From: Bacteroidales bacterium
GTDB taxonomy: Bacteria > Bacteroidota > Bacteroidia > Bacteroidales > UBA932
DNA length: 64,000 nt
NCBI GenBank assembly: GCA_024401745.1
Contig: JAKSKK010000006.1
Span: 1 to 64,000, forward strand
Direction: 5' to 3'
Shown: one piece after another, positions 24,685 through 33,494 of the stretch
How the letters are laid out: each line of letters starts with the position of its first letter
Position numbering within the stretch: the stretch's first letter is position 1
Notes under the pieces: generated by a model
Databases searched by the model: none
Seen by the model: only the letters and a program-made list of their open reading frames with translations
Told to the model about the DNA's origin: nothing
Made by a program: the position numbers and the translations under genes

Positions 24685-26005
24685 GAGCCTGCATGCTATT
24701 ATTGCCTGCGGAGTCGCTGCAGTTTCAGCGTGCTGCCCCGGGAAGGTCGTGGAGAGCCCCGAGTATCCGGCCATCTACCCTGACTACGTCGGCGTGACCG
24801 TGCCGGAGGGCATTGCCGGATTGAACTTCGACATGGCTGACGGCCGCTGCTGCAAAGTCGTCAGGACCAGGGAAGGGGATACTGAGTACTACGAGGTCAC
24901 TGCCTGGCAGAAGGGTGCTGACGTGGCAACGAAATATGCCAAGTTCCCCGTATATATCTCTTCCGATGAGATAGACCCCTATATAGCATACCGTCTGATC
25001 GAGCCTGGATACGAGAACTGGCACGACATGGGCCTCTACCAGCGCGAACTGGCCTCTTTCAAGGAGACCCCCATTGCCACTAACCAGGTCAACAACCGCG
25101 GTTGCGTGAACTGCCATACCTTCGATTCAGGCAATCCTGACCGCTTCCTCTTCCATGCGCGCGGTACAGGCGGCGGAACCGTGTTCGTCGACGGCGACCA
25201 GGTAAAGAAGATCAACCTGGCTACCATAGCGGCAAAGAAGCAGGGCGTCTATCCCACCTGGCATCCCGGCGGCCGCTACATAGTCTTCTCGTCCAACAAG
25301 ACCTTCCAGCGCTTCTCCATCAACGATTCGCAGCCTATAGAGGTGTTTGACGAGAGCTCAGACCTCATCCTCTTCGACACTCAGACCGACAGCACCACAT
25401 GCATCCCCGGCGCATCGGAGCCTGACAGGCTCGAGACTTTCCCCGGCTGGTCCCGAGACGGCAAGACCCTGTACTGGTGCTGCGCCGACGGAGATTCTGT
25501 AGGATGCGAGGACCGCAGCCACATATTCTACCGCCTGATGGCGGATGACTTCGATGGTGAGTCATTCTCCGGCAGCCCCCGGACCGTGCTGCAGTACGAT
25601 TCAGCGTCAGTTTCATTGCCAAGGATATCCGGAGACTGGCTGCTCTTCACAAAGAGCGACTATGGCACCTTCCCGATATGGCACAGGGAGGCTGACCTGC
25701 ATCTCCTGAACCTCGCGACGGGTGAGTGCCGTGCCGCCGAGGAACTCAACAGCCCCGATACCGAGAGCTTCCATAACTGGTCGTCAAACGGCAGGTGGGT
25801 GGTATTCAGCAGCCGCAGGGACGATGGCCGCTATACACGTCTGTACATTGCGCATTTCGACGGTGAGGGCCATTTCGGCAAGCCTTTCATGCTGCCGCAG
25901 AAGAAGCCGGTTTACAACCAGTACAGAATGCAGTCCTACAACGTGCCTGACTTCATAAAAGGGCAGGTCAAGGACCGCCAGAGTCAAATGAAAAAGCTGT
26001 TCTAG
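24677..26005 (+). CDS. TolB-like PD40 beta-propeller lipoprotein with one CxxCH motif
   Basis: 442 residues. The signal peptide ends near ACC (Cys19/Cys20), so it is probably a lipoprotein. Residues about 130-150 contain 'RGCVNCHTFDSG', a c-type-haem CxxCH motif. The rest is a beta-propeller with PD40/WD40-like blades: 'YPTWHPGGRYIVFSSNK', 'FPGWSRDGKTLYWCC', 'HNWSSNGRWVVFSSRRDDGRY'. Proteins of this layout occur in Bacteroidota next to DUF6057 proteins, but their role is not established. A single haem attached to a propeller would suggest electron transfer or a structural haem; alternatively the Cys pair binds metal. It overlaps the preceding gene by 8 bp and precedes the DUF6057 gene by 2 bp. 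Confidence 0.75.
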   Translation: MNKSLHAIIACGVAAVSACCPGKVVESPEYPAIYPDYVGVTVPEGIAGLNFDMADGRCCKVVRTREGDTEYYEVTAWQKGADVATKYAKFPVYISSDEIDPYIAYRLIEPGYENWHDMGLYQRELASFKETPIATNQVNNRGCVNCHTFDSGNPDRFLFHARGTGGGTVFVDGDQVKKINLATIAAKKQGVYPTWHPGGRYIVFSSNKTFQRFSINDSQPIEVFDESSDLILFDTQTDSTTCIPGASEPDRLETFPGWSRDGKTLYWCCADGDSVGCEDRSHIFYRLMADDFDGESFSGSPRTVLQYDSASVSLPRISGDWLLFTKSDYGTFPIWHREADLHLLNLATGECRAAEELNSPDTESFHNWSSNGRWVVFSSRRDDGRYTRLYIAHFDGEGHFGKPFMLPQKKPVYNQYRMQSYNVPDFIKGQVKDRQSQMKKLF

Positions 26006-26007
26006 AG

Positions 26008-27162
26008 ATGAAAAAGTACATCATGCCCCTGCTGATCGCAGTTTCAGTGTTCTGCGTCACTCTCTTCTGCCAGCGTTTCACAATCCTTCGTCAGGAGGGC
26101 CTAGGCCTCTTCCTCAATACTCCCGATTTCTACCGTGCCCTGCTGTTCGATCCGTTCCCGCTGTCGAACCTGATAGGCAGCTTCCTCGTGCAGTTCTACA
26201 GCAACATGTACGTAGGCTGCGCCATTGTGGCTGCCATGGTGGTGCTGGTGTTCCTGCTGGCCAGGGGGATCCTTCGCCGTGTGGGACTGCGATGCGATGC
26301 CATTGCCACCCTGTGTGCCGGCGTAGCGTGGTTCTTCATTGCGAGAGCCGCCAACCCTTCCATGGGCGTTGCGATAATACTTTGTACAACAGTGGTTTAC
26401 GCCATTCTGAGCATAATCTTCCGAAAGAAGGAAGGAAAGCTTGTCATGAAGACATGGCTTGAAATATGCGCCTCTGTTGCCGTGCTGGCTGCAGCCTCGC
26501 TGACCATAGCCCTCAGCCCGAACAACAAGGACGGCGAGAAGTGGAGCAAGATAGAGTTCGCCGCCGAGCAGGGTGAATGGAACTATCTTCTCAAGGTTGC
26601 AACACCTGAAGAGGCGAAGAAGGACATGTCAGTCGTGCCATACGCGCTGCTGGCGCTGAATGCCCAGGGCCGTCTGGCCGATGAGATCGGATCGTACCCG
26701 CTCCTTGAGCATTACGGCCTTGACTACGGCGACGAAGTTTCCTACAAGCGTGCTCTCTTCGACGCTGTGCTGTACAGCAACCTAGGCTGCCACAACGAGG
26801 CCATACACCGCACCCATCAGTGCGGCGACTTCCTCCCTCACTGCACCAGCTTCAGGACCCTCAGGATGCTGGTGAAGGAGAACTATGCAGTGGGCGACTC
26901 ACTCATGGTCGTGAAGTACTGTGACGTGCTCGACCGCAGCACGCTCCACCGTGAGTTCACCTCCTACTTCAGGCAGCATCCATGCCCGCAGCGAGTGCCC
27001 AACAGCTCCCGCGAGAGTGCCGTCACCCCTCTGATTACCAGCAAGTACCCCATGAACACCATGCTGCAGCTCGGCCGCGCAGGCATCAGCTCGGGCATGG
27101 CCATGGAGCGCTACTATGCTTATTACAGACTGAAGGAATACTTTGACAATCATCAACAATAG
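26008..27162 (+). CDS. DUF6057-like inner-membrane protein with helical C-terminal domain
   Basis: 384 residues. About five membrane segments lie in the N-terminal half (around 5-24, 53-85, 92-112, 117-137, 148-168). After 'SPNNKDGEKWSKIEFAAEQGEWNYLLKV' there is a soluble alpha-helical part resembling TPR-type repeats. This resembles DUF6057, whose longer members have more TPR material, so this copy may be a short form. It ends cleanly. The function is unknown. Its placement between the CxxCH propeller and a small lipoprotein suggests that it is the membrane anchor of the complex. Confidence 0.65.
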   Translation: MKKYIMPLLIAVSVFCVTLFCQRFTILRQEGLGLFLNTPDFYRALLFDPFPLSNLIGSFLVQFYSNMYVGCAIVAAMVVLVFLLARGILRRVGLRCDAIATLCAGVAWFFIARAANPSMGVAIILCTTVVYAILSIIFRKKEGKLVMKTWLEICASVAVLAAASLTIALSPNNKDGEKWSKIEFAAEQGEWNYLLKVATPEEAKKDMSVVPYALLALNAQGRLADEIGSYPLLEHYGLDYGDEVSYKRALFDAVLYSNLGCHNEAIHRTHQCGDFLPHCTSFRTLRMLVKENYAVGDSLMVVKYCDVLDRSTLHREFTSYFRQHPCPQRVPNSSRESAVTPLITSKYPMNTMLQLGRAGISSGMAMERYYAYYRLKEYFDNHQQ

Positions 27163-27167
27163 ACATT

Positions 27168-27551
27168 ATGCGCAAATTTATTACATTGCTGGTCACGGTT
27201 CTGGCCCTCGTATCATGCAACGTCGACAAAGTGAAGGACTACATTTACGTCAATTCCTTCAATGCCTCAGCTAGCGTGCCCGAGGAAGAAGGCAAGGCTA
27301 TCTATGACTACGTAACCACAATCACTTACTTCACAACTCAGCATTCATATCACGGCACCTACTCCGAGACATTCCAGCTCGCTTCTGATGAATTCCAGGC
27401 TGCTATCGACAAGCTTGACGAAGAGCAGATTGTCAGCCATCTCGACGAAGGACAGGTGTTTGCCATCTATCTTGTTCTCCAGGAGAACATGAGCCCGATG
27501 ATGGCCTTCTATTTCTCTCCCGACAGTACTGAACAACAAGCTCAGGAATAA
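27168..27551 (+). CDS. Small lipoprotein of unknown function
   Basis: 127 residues. The lipoprotein signal is MRKFITLLVTVLALVSC with Cys17. The mature part is acidic and probably helical ('VPEEEGKAIYDYVTTI', 'EFQAAIDKLDEEQIVSHL'), ending in a Gln/Glu-rich tail. No family was recognised. The stop codon overlaps the GH29 ATG by one base (TAATG), so the two are translationally coupled. Confidence 0.7.
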   Translation: MRKFITLLVTVLALVSCNVDKVKDYIYVNSFNASASVPEEEGKAIYDYVTTITYFTTQHSYHGTYSETFQLASDEFQAAIDKLDEEQIVSHLDEGQVFAIYLVLQENMSPMMAFYFSPDSTEQQAQE

Positions 27552-28915
27552 TGAAAGCACACTCATTTCTACCCATTGCTCTCGCTGCGCTTGCAATGAT
27601 GTCATGCGCACCGAAGGAGGCTGCTCCGGCAGCCGAGATTCAGGAGCAGAAGGCTCCCCGCATGGAATGGTTCAGCCAGGCCAAGCTCGGCATCTTCATC
27701 CACTGGGGAATCTATTCCCGCGGAGACTGGTCAGAAAGCTGGCCTCTGTACAACAGCAGGGTGAGTCCTGAGGACTATTATGCACAGCAGGCCGATTTCA
27801 CTGCCGCCAGCTACGACCCCGAGGAGTGGGTCAGACTCATCAAGGAGAGCGGCGCGAAATACACCGTCATCACCACCAAGCATCACGACGGAGTAGCACT
27901 CTGGGATACCCAGGCCGGAGCACTCAGCACCGTGAAGACCTGTGCGGCAGGTCGTGACGTCCTCACTCCTTTTGTGGATGCAGTCCGTGCGGCAGGCGAC
28001 CTCAAGCTCGGCCTGTACTACTCTCTGATCGACTGGTCCCGCGATGACTATCCCTTCATGCACAGGGATCAGCCCGCGGTCTACGATATCGAAAAGGACC
28101 CCGAGAAATGGCAGCATTTCTGCGACTTCAACTTCGCACAGATGCGTGAGCTCAACGACACCTACAAGCCCGACCTCTACTGGTTCGACGGAGACTGGGA
28201 CTGCACTTCCGAGCAGTGGCGCGCTCCCGAGCTTCTTGCCATGGTCCGCGAGACAAATCCTGATGTCGTGGTCAACTCCCGCATACGCGGCAATGGCGAC
28301 TATGCTACTCCCGAACTCGGCGTTCCCGTCACAAAGCCCGCCGATCCATGGTGGGAGACCTGCATGACCATCAACGACTCATGGGGATTCCGCAAGATCG
28401 ACACCGAATACAAGTCTGAGATGACAATACTGCGCATGCTTGTGAACTGCATGTCGCTGGGCGGCAACCTGCTGCTCGACATCGGCCCCCGCGCCGACGG
28501 CACCATCCCCGAGGAGGAAGTCAGCATGCTCAAGACCGTAGGCCGCTGGGTGAACAAGCACGCCGAGGCCGTCTATCCTACCCGTGCCGGCATTCCTGAC
28601 GGACACGTCCAGGGCTACACCACGCTCAATCAGGCAGGCGACGTGCTCTACGTATATCTTCCTTACACTCCTAACGAGTCCATCGAGGTCAAGGGCCTCA
28701 AGACCCATATCAAGAACGTGCGCGTAGTCGGCACCGACAGGACCCTCGACTGGCAGCTCTACAACGACATCGACTGGAGCGAGGTTCCGGGCGTGTACTA
28801 TATCAATATCCCCGAAGATGTTCTGGATGAGCATATTACAGTGCTCGCACTTGAACTTGAGGGCCCTCTCACTCTCTATCGTGGGTCAGGTCAGGTAATA
28901 AGCTATAATTTATAA
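27551..28915 (+). CDS. GH29-family alpha-L-fucosidase lipoprotein
   Basis: 454 residues. The lipoprotein signal has Cys19. The catalytic TIM barrel carries 'KLGIFIHWGIYS', 'YTVITTKHHDGVALWDT', 'LKLGLYYSLIDWSR' and 'LYWFDGDWD', where Asp213 is the likely nucleophile, followed by 'GNLLLDIGPRADGTIP'. A short C-terminal beta-sandwich completes the family layout. GH29 enzymes remove alpha-1,2/3/4/6-linked fucose with retention. In this operon, core or antennal fucose on N-glycans is a reasonable target, but linkage cannot be read from sequence. Confidence 0.93.
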   Translation: MKAHSFLPIALAALAMMSCAPKEAAPAAEIQEQKAPRMEWFSQAKLGIFIHWGIYSRGDWSESWPLYNSRVSPEDYYAQQADFTAASYDPEEWVRLIKESGAKYTVITTKHHDGVALWDTQAGALSTVKTCAAGRDVLTPFVDAVRAAGDLKLGLYYSLIDWSRDDYPFMHRDQPAVYDIEKDPEKWQHFCDFNFAQMRELNDTYKPDLYWFDGDWDCTSEQWRAPELLAMVRETNPDVVVNSRIRGNGDYATPELGVPVTKPADPWWETCMTINDSWGFRKIDTEYKSEMTILRMLVNCMSLGGNLLLDIGPRADGTIPEEEVSMLKTVGRWVNKHAEAVYPTRAGIPDGHVQGYTTLNQAGDVLYVYLPYTPNESIEVKGLKTHIKNVRVVGTDRTLDWQLYNDIDWSEVPGVYYINIPEDVLDEHITVLALELEGPLTLYRGSGQVISYNL

Positions 28916-28928
28916 CATACCACATATT

Positions 28929-30677
28929 ATGAAGAAGTTCCTAACCGTTCTTGCAGTGCTCATGCCTCTGTTCGCACAGGCTCAGAACACTCTGCCGCGC
29001 GTTTATGATGCGCAGCGCACAAGCGAGAAGATCAAGATTGACGGAAAGTTCAACGAGAAGGCATGGCAGCAGGCCAAGCCCAGCGAGGACTTCGCCGACA
29101 TCCGCGGATTCGATTATCCTGCCCCCACCAAGAAGACCAACGTCAAGATGCTGTGGGACGACAATTATCTCTACATTGCCGCTTCCATCGAGGAGGACAA
29201 CGTTACCGGAAGCATCACCAAGCGTGACGACATAATCTGGCACGACAACGACTTCGAGGTGTTCCTCGATCCGTTCTGCGACGGCCAGCTCTATTACGAA
29301 CTTGAGAACAATGCCCTCGGCACAGTCATGGACCTCATGATGACCAAGCCCTACAGCAAGGGCGGCAAGTTCATCATGGGCTGGGACTACAAGGACCTCA
29401 AGCTTGCCGTGAAGTGCAACGGCACCCTCAACAAGCCCGGCGACACCGACAAGGGCTGGAACGTGGAGATTGCCATCCCCTTCGACTGCCTGAACCGCGA
29501 GTTCAAGAACTGCCGGGAGAACAAGGTATGGCGTATCAACTTCTCACGCGTGGAGTGGCTCAAGAAGGGCGGTCCCGAGGAGAACTGGGTATGGTCTCCC
29601 ACCGGCAAGGTTGATATGCATTTACCCGAGCTGTGGGGATACCTCCGCTTCTGCGAGGGTGACATCGTGCCCGCAATGCCCGCCGACAAGATCGTGAAGA
29701 ACTGGATGTGGGAGCGTCTCAAGCCCCAGTGGACCGACGAGCAGTACACGAAGCACTTCACCAAGTGCCACGAGTGCGGCATCAGCGGCATACTCTTCGA
29801 GGGCTACGACGAGCGCATCTACCGCCTCTGCAAGGAGGCCGGCCTGGAGGCTCACTACTGGCTCTGGACCATGAACCGCCGCGAGGCCCTGCAGGAGCAC
29901 CCCGAGTGGGCTGCAGTCAACAGGAAAGGGGAGTCCACCTACGACAAGCCCGCCTACGTCGACTACTACCGCTTCATGTGCCCTACGCACCCTGAGGTTG
30001 CAGAATATCTGGCAGAGGACTATGTTCGCTGCGCTAACCTCAAGTACGTCGACGGCATGCACCTCGACTATGTCCGCTTCCCGGACGTCGTGCTGCCTAC
30101 CACTCTTTGGAAGAATTACGGAATCGACCAGACTTCCGAGCTCCCCGAATATGACTACTGCTACTGCGAGCTCTGCCAGCAGGAATTCAAGAAACTTACC
30201 GGCCGCGACATCATGGAGGTTCAGTATCCCATGGAGGACCAGAGCTGGATCAACTTCCGCCTCGACGCCATCACGAGGGTGGTGAAGACCATCTCAGACG
30301 CCATGGCACCTACCGGAAAGCTCCTGTCCGCTGCCGTGTTCCCCGGCCCTTCAATGGCCAAGAAGATGGTACGTCAGGACTGGGGCAACTGGCCTCTCAA
30401 GGCTTATTTCCCCATGATATACAACGGATTCTATGGCGAGGGTCCCGAGTGGATCGGCCGCAGCGTGGCTGAGGCAGTGAAGGCAGTTGGCGATGGCGCA
30501 GCCATCTATGCCGGCCTCATGTTCCCTGACCTCAAGGGCGACGACTTCGAGAAGGCTCTCGACGCTGCATACAGCAATGGCGCTGCCGGTGTCTCATTCT
30601 TCGACGGCCCCAACGACGAAGGTCTCGAGCGCTTCAAGAAGTATCTCGACGAGCACAACTATGCGCCTGCAAAGTAG
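28929..30677 (+). CDS. CBM9-like domain plus TIM-barrel glycosidase-like protein (GHL10-type)
   Basis: 582 residues with a cleavable signal peptide (ends FAQAQ). Residues about 25-240 form a CBM9/DOMON-type sugar-binding beta-sandwich ('IKIDGKFNEKAWQQAKP', 'LYIAASIEEDN', 'FEVFLDPFCDGQLYYELE'). Residues about 250-575 resemble the GHL10/YngK group of hydrolase-like barrels: 'GISGILFEGYDERIYRLC', 'HYWLWTMNRREAL', and 'VDGMHLDYVRFPD' with candidate catalytic Asp380. 'CYCELCQQEF' gives a Cys pair of unknown role. No activity is assigned to this family with confidence. It sits between a fucosidase and a hexosaminidase, in the place where N-glycan loci often have an endo-acting enzyme. Its 3' end overlaps the GH20 gene by 17 bp. 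Confidence 0.75.
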   Translation: MKKFLTVLAVLMPLFAQAQNTLPRVYDAQRTSEKIKIDGKFNEKAWQQAKPSEDFADIRGFDYPAPTKKTNVKMLWDDNYLYIAASIEEDNVTGSITKRDDIIWHDNDFEVFLDPFCDGQLYYELENNALGTVMDLMMTKPYSKGGKFIMGWDYKDLKLAVKCNGTLNKPGDTDKGWNVEIAIPFDCLNREFKNCRENKVWRINFSRVEWLKKGGPEENWVWSPTGKVDMHLPELWGYLRFCEGDIVPAMPADKIVKNWMWERLKPQWTDEQYTKHFTKCHECGISGILFEGYDERIYRLCKEAGLEAHYWLWTMNRREALQEHPEWAAVNRKGESTYDKPAYVDYYRFMCPTHPEVAEYLAEDYVRCANLKYVDGMHLDYVRFPDVVLPTTLWKNYGIDQTSELPEYDYCYCELCQQEFKKLTGRDIMEVQYPMEDQSWINFRLDAITRVVKTISDAMAPTGKLLSAAVFPGPSMAKKMVRQDWGNWPLKAYFPMIYNGFYGEGPEWIGRSVAEAVKAVGDGAAIYAGLMFPDLKGDDFEKALDAAYSNGAAGVSFFDGPNDEGLERFKKYLDEHNYAPAK

Positions 30678-32505
30678 GTTTCTGACAGCGTTGCTTGTTC
30701 TTCTGGGACTGCTTTCCTGCAGCCCCAGGGAGCAGCTCATGGTCATTCCGCGTCCCGCCAGCGTACAGATGCTGCGTGGGCGCTGCGACCTGAACAATGC
30801 TCCTGTATACGAGAGCAAGGACGCATCCATCCCTCCGGAGGGCTATCTTCTGGAGCTTGGAAAGAACCGCATACATATAAGTTCAAGCGATGACGCCGGC
30901 GCCTTCTATGCCCGCGTGACCCTTTATCATATCTGCCGCCAGTACGGAGCCGAGGCACCCGCGATGCGCATCGTAGACTCGCCCCGTTTCAGCTACCGCG
31001 GCGCTCACATCGACGTTTCGCGTCACTTCTTCGACAAGGACGTCATCTGCAAGCAGCTCAGGATGTTCGCATCCTTGAAGCTCAACCGTTTCCACTGGCA
31101 CTTGACTGACGGCACGGGGTGGCGCCTGCAGATTGACGCCTATCCCGAGCTCACCGCCGGCATCCCTCATTACACCAAGGAGGACGTGCGTGAGGTGCTC
31201 TCCCTTGCGGATTCCCTGCACATCACCGTCATTCCCGAAATCGAGATGTTCGGCCACAGCGAAGAGGTTCTTGCCGTCTATCCCGAACTTAGGTGCGGCG
31301 GCAATCCCGAGCATCCCAGCGAGTACTGCATAGGCTCCGAGAAGACCTTTGAATTCCTTGAAACGGTGCTCGGCGAGGTCATCGACCTTTTCCCGTCGGA
31401 GTATATCCATATCGGGGGCGACGAGGCCAACATGGCCGTTTGGGAGGCCTGCCCCAGGTGCCAGGCCAGGATGAAGGCTGAAGGCATGGCCGAGGTCAGG
31501 CAGCTGCAGAGCTATGGAATCCAGCGCATCGAGAAGTTCGTGAACAGTCGCGGCCGCAAGATCATCGGCTGGGACGAAATACTTGAAGGCGGCCTTGCCG
31601 AGAACGCTGTGGTGATGTCCTGGCGTGGCGAGGAAGGTGGCCGCAAGGCTGCCGGGATGGGCCACGACGTGATCATGACTCCCGGCTCGCACTGCTACAT
31701 CGACGCATACCAGGACGCTCCCTACAAGGAGCCCACGGCATTCGGTGGATACGTGCCACTTTCAAAGGTGTACAGCTACGATCCCGCGCCCGAAGATATG
31801 CCCGGCCGCGAACATGTGCTCGGTGCCCAGACCAACCTCTGGACGGAGCAAGTTCCTGTGCCAGAACACCTTGAGTATATGCTCTACCCGAGAGTGTTCG
31901 CTATTGCGGAGGTTGACTGGAGCCCGGCCGAAGGCAAGGACTACAGCGAGTTCCGCCAGCGTGCCCTGTTCAGGCTGAAGCAGGCGCACGAAGACGGATA
32001 CAACAGCTTCGACCTCGAGAACGAGGTGGGCGAGCGCAAGGAATACCTCGAGCCAGTGCAGCATGTGGCTGTGGGATGCCCTGTCTCATACGAGACCACA
32101 TACGCCGACAGCTATACCGGTGGCGGTGATTCGGCCCTGACCGACGGACTGTTCGGCTCCTGGACATTCCAGAGCAGGTGGCAGGGCTTCCTCAACAAGG
32201 ACGTCATCGTGACCATAGACCTTGGCGAGACAAAGGACATACACGAGATCAAGGCTGACTTCACCCAGTGGCGCACCGCATGGATATGCATGCCCGTGGA
32301 GGTGAGCTTCGAGATCTCTGACGACGGCGTGAACTTCCGCCAGCTTGGAACTGAAGTCGGAGGCTTCGATCTCGAGGACCTCAGGCCCATGTATCATTTC
32401 TTTTCATGGAACGGCGATGCCAGCGGCCGTTACGTGAAGGTGCTCGGACGCATTAACGAGCGCAAATGGGGCTGGCTATTCATTGATGAAATAATCGTAA
32501 ACTAA
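30661..32505 (+). CDS. GH20-family beta-N-acetylhexosaminidase with C-terminal F5/8 (CBM32-like) domain
   Basis: 614 residues from the ATG at 30661, chosen because it opens a lipoprotein signal with Cys20; it overlaps the preceding gene by 17 bp. Residues about 22-115 are the GH20b domain, and the barrel follows: 'SYRGAHIDVSRHFF', 'LNRFHWHLTDGTGWRLQI', 'VIPEIEMFGHSEE', and 'YIHIGGDEANMAVW' with the catalytic Asp254-Glu255 pair that uses substrate-assisted chemistry. 'GWDEILEGGLAENAVVMSWRG' is conserved. Residues about 490-614 look like an F5/8 type C/CBM32 sugar-binding domain. It would remove terminal beta-GlcNAc or GalNAc from N-glycan antennae or similar glycans. Confidence 0.93.
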   Translation: MRLQSRFLTALLVLLGLLSCSPREQLMVIPRPASVQMLRGRCDLNNAPVYESKDASIPPEGYLLELGKNRIHISSSDDAGAFYARVTLYHICRQYGAEAPAMRIVDSPRFSYRGAHIDVSRHFFDKDVICKQLRMFASLKLNRFHWHLTDGTGWRLQIDAYPELTAGIPHYTKEDVREVLSLADSLHITVIPEIEMFGHSEEVLAVYPELRCGGNPEHPSEYCIGSEKTFEFLETVLGEVIDLFPSEYIHIGGDEANMAVWEACPRCQARMKAEGMAEVRQLQSYGIQRIEKFVNSRGRKIIGWDEILEGGLAENAVVMSWRGEEGGRKAAGMGHDVIMTPGSHCYIDAYQDAPYKEPTAFGGYVPLSKVYSYDPAPEDMPGREHVLGAQTNLWTEQVPVPEHLEYMLYPRVFAIAEVDWSPAEGKDYSEFRQRALFRLKQAHEDGYNSFDLENEVGERKEYLEPVQHVAVGCPVSYETTYADSYTGGGDSALTDGLFGSWTFQSRWQGFLNKDVIVTIDLGETKDIHEIKADFTQWRTAWICMPVEVSFEISDDGVNFRQLGTEVGGFDLEDLRPMYHFFSWNGDASGRYVKVLGRINERKWGWLFIDEIIVN

Positions 32506-32511
32506 CTAGAT

Positions 32512-33492
32512 ATGGCTGTCAACATTCCCTGGGAGGACCGCCCCGCCGGTTCAAAGGAAGTTCTCTGGAGATATTCAAAGAACCCCATCATTCCCCGCAA
32601 TCTTCTTTCAACATCCAACTCAATCTTCAATTCTGCAGTCGTGCCTTTCGAGAAGGGCAAGTACCATTATGCCGGAGTATTCCGCTGCGACGACACCAAC
32701 CGCCGCATGCGCATCCACGTAGGCTTCTCGGTCAACGGCATCGACTGGGAGATTCAGGAGGAGGACTTCAAGCTTGTGGGCGCTGACCCCGAGGTTGCGG
32801 AGTGGGTATACGGTTACGATCCCCGCGTCGCAAAGATCGAAGACAAGTACTATGTCACATGGTGCAATGGCTATTTCGGCCCTACCATCGGTGTGGCGTG
32901 GACTACCGATTTCGAGACTTTCCATCAGCTTGAGAACGCATTCCTGCCCTATAACAGGAACGGTGTGATGTTCCCCAGGAAGATAGGTGGCAAGTTCGCG
33001 ATGCTCTCCCGTCCCAGCGACACAGGCCATACGGCATTCGGCGACATCTTCTATTCCGAGTCGCCTGACCTTGAGTACTGGGGACATCATCGTCACGTGA
33101 TGTCGCCTGCTCCCTTCGAGGTGAGCGCATGGCAGTGCATGAAGATCGGTGCAGGTCCCGTGCCCATCGAGACCGAGGACGGATGGCTCCTCATCTATCA
33201 CGGCGTGCTCCGCTCATGCAACGGCTACGTCTATGCCTTCGGCTCAGCCCTGCTCGACCTCGAGCAGCCCTGGAAGGTGCTCGCCCGCAGCGGCCCGTAT
33301 CTGATCTCTCCCCGCGAGATATACGAGTGCACAGGTGACGTTCCCAACGTAACCTTCCCATGCGCAGCACTTTACGAGAAGGAAACCGGCAAGATTGCCG
33401 TGTATTACGGCTGCGCCGACTCAGTTACCGGACTGGCATTCGGATATGTGCCTGAGATTGTCAAGTTCACAAAGGAAAACAGCATAATCTAA
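32512..33492 (+). CDS. GH130-family beta-mannoside phosphorylase
   Basis: 326 residues, no signal peptide, so cytoplasmic, unlike its neighbours. Five-bladed propeller motifs of GH130 are present: 'NPIIPR', '[22 protein letters not shown]', '[18 protein letters not shown]' with the catalytic Asp, '[23 protein letters not shown]' and '[20 protein letters not shown]'. The basic residues that bind phosphate favour a phosphorylase over a hydrolase. In N-glycan loci the GH130_2 type converts Man-beta-1,4-GlcNAc and phosphate to mannose-1-phosphate and GlcNAc, which fits this operon best. Beta-mannan oligosaccharides are the alternative. Gaps to the GH20 and GH92 genes are 6 and 2 bp. Confidence 0.88.
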   Translation: MAVNIPWEDRPAGSKEVLWRYSKNPIIPRNLLSTSNSIFNSAVVPFEKGKYHYAGVFRCDDTNRRMRIHVGFSVNGIDWEIQEEDFKLVGADPEVAEWVYGYDPRVAKIEDKYYVTWCNGYFGPTIGVAWTTDFETFHQLENAFLPYNRNGVMFPRKIGGKFAMLSRPSDTGHTAFGDIFYSESPDLEYWGHHRHVMSPAPFEVSAWQCMKIGAGPVPIETEDGWLLIYHGVLRSCNGYVYAFGSALLDLEQPWKVLARSGPYLISPREIYECTGDVPNVTFPCAALYEKETGKIAVYYGCADSVTGLAFGYVPEIVKFTKENSII

Positions 33493-33494
33493 AC

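Noticed and set aside
30487..30660. GH20 gene starting at 30487
   Set aside because: The upstream part is an out-of-frame shadow of the preceding gene; the lipoprotein signal begins at 30661.
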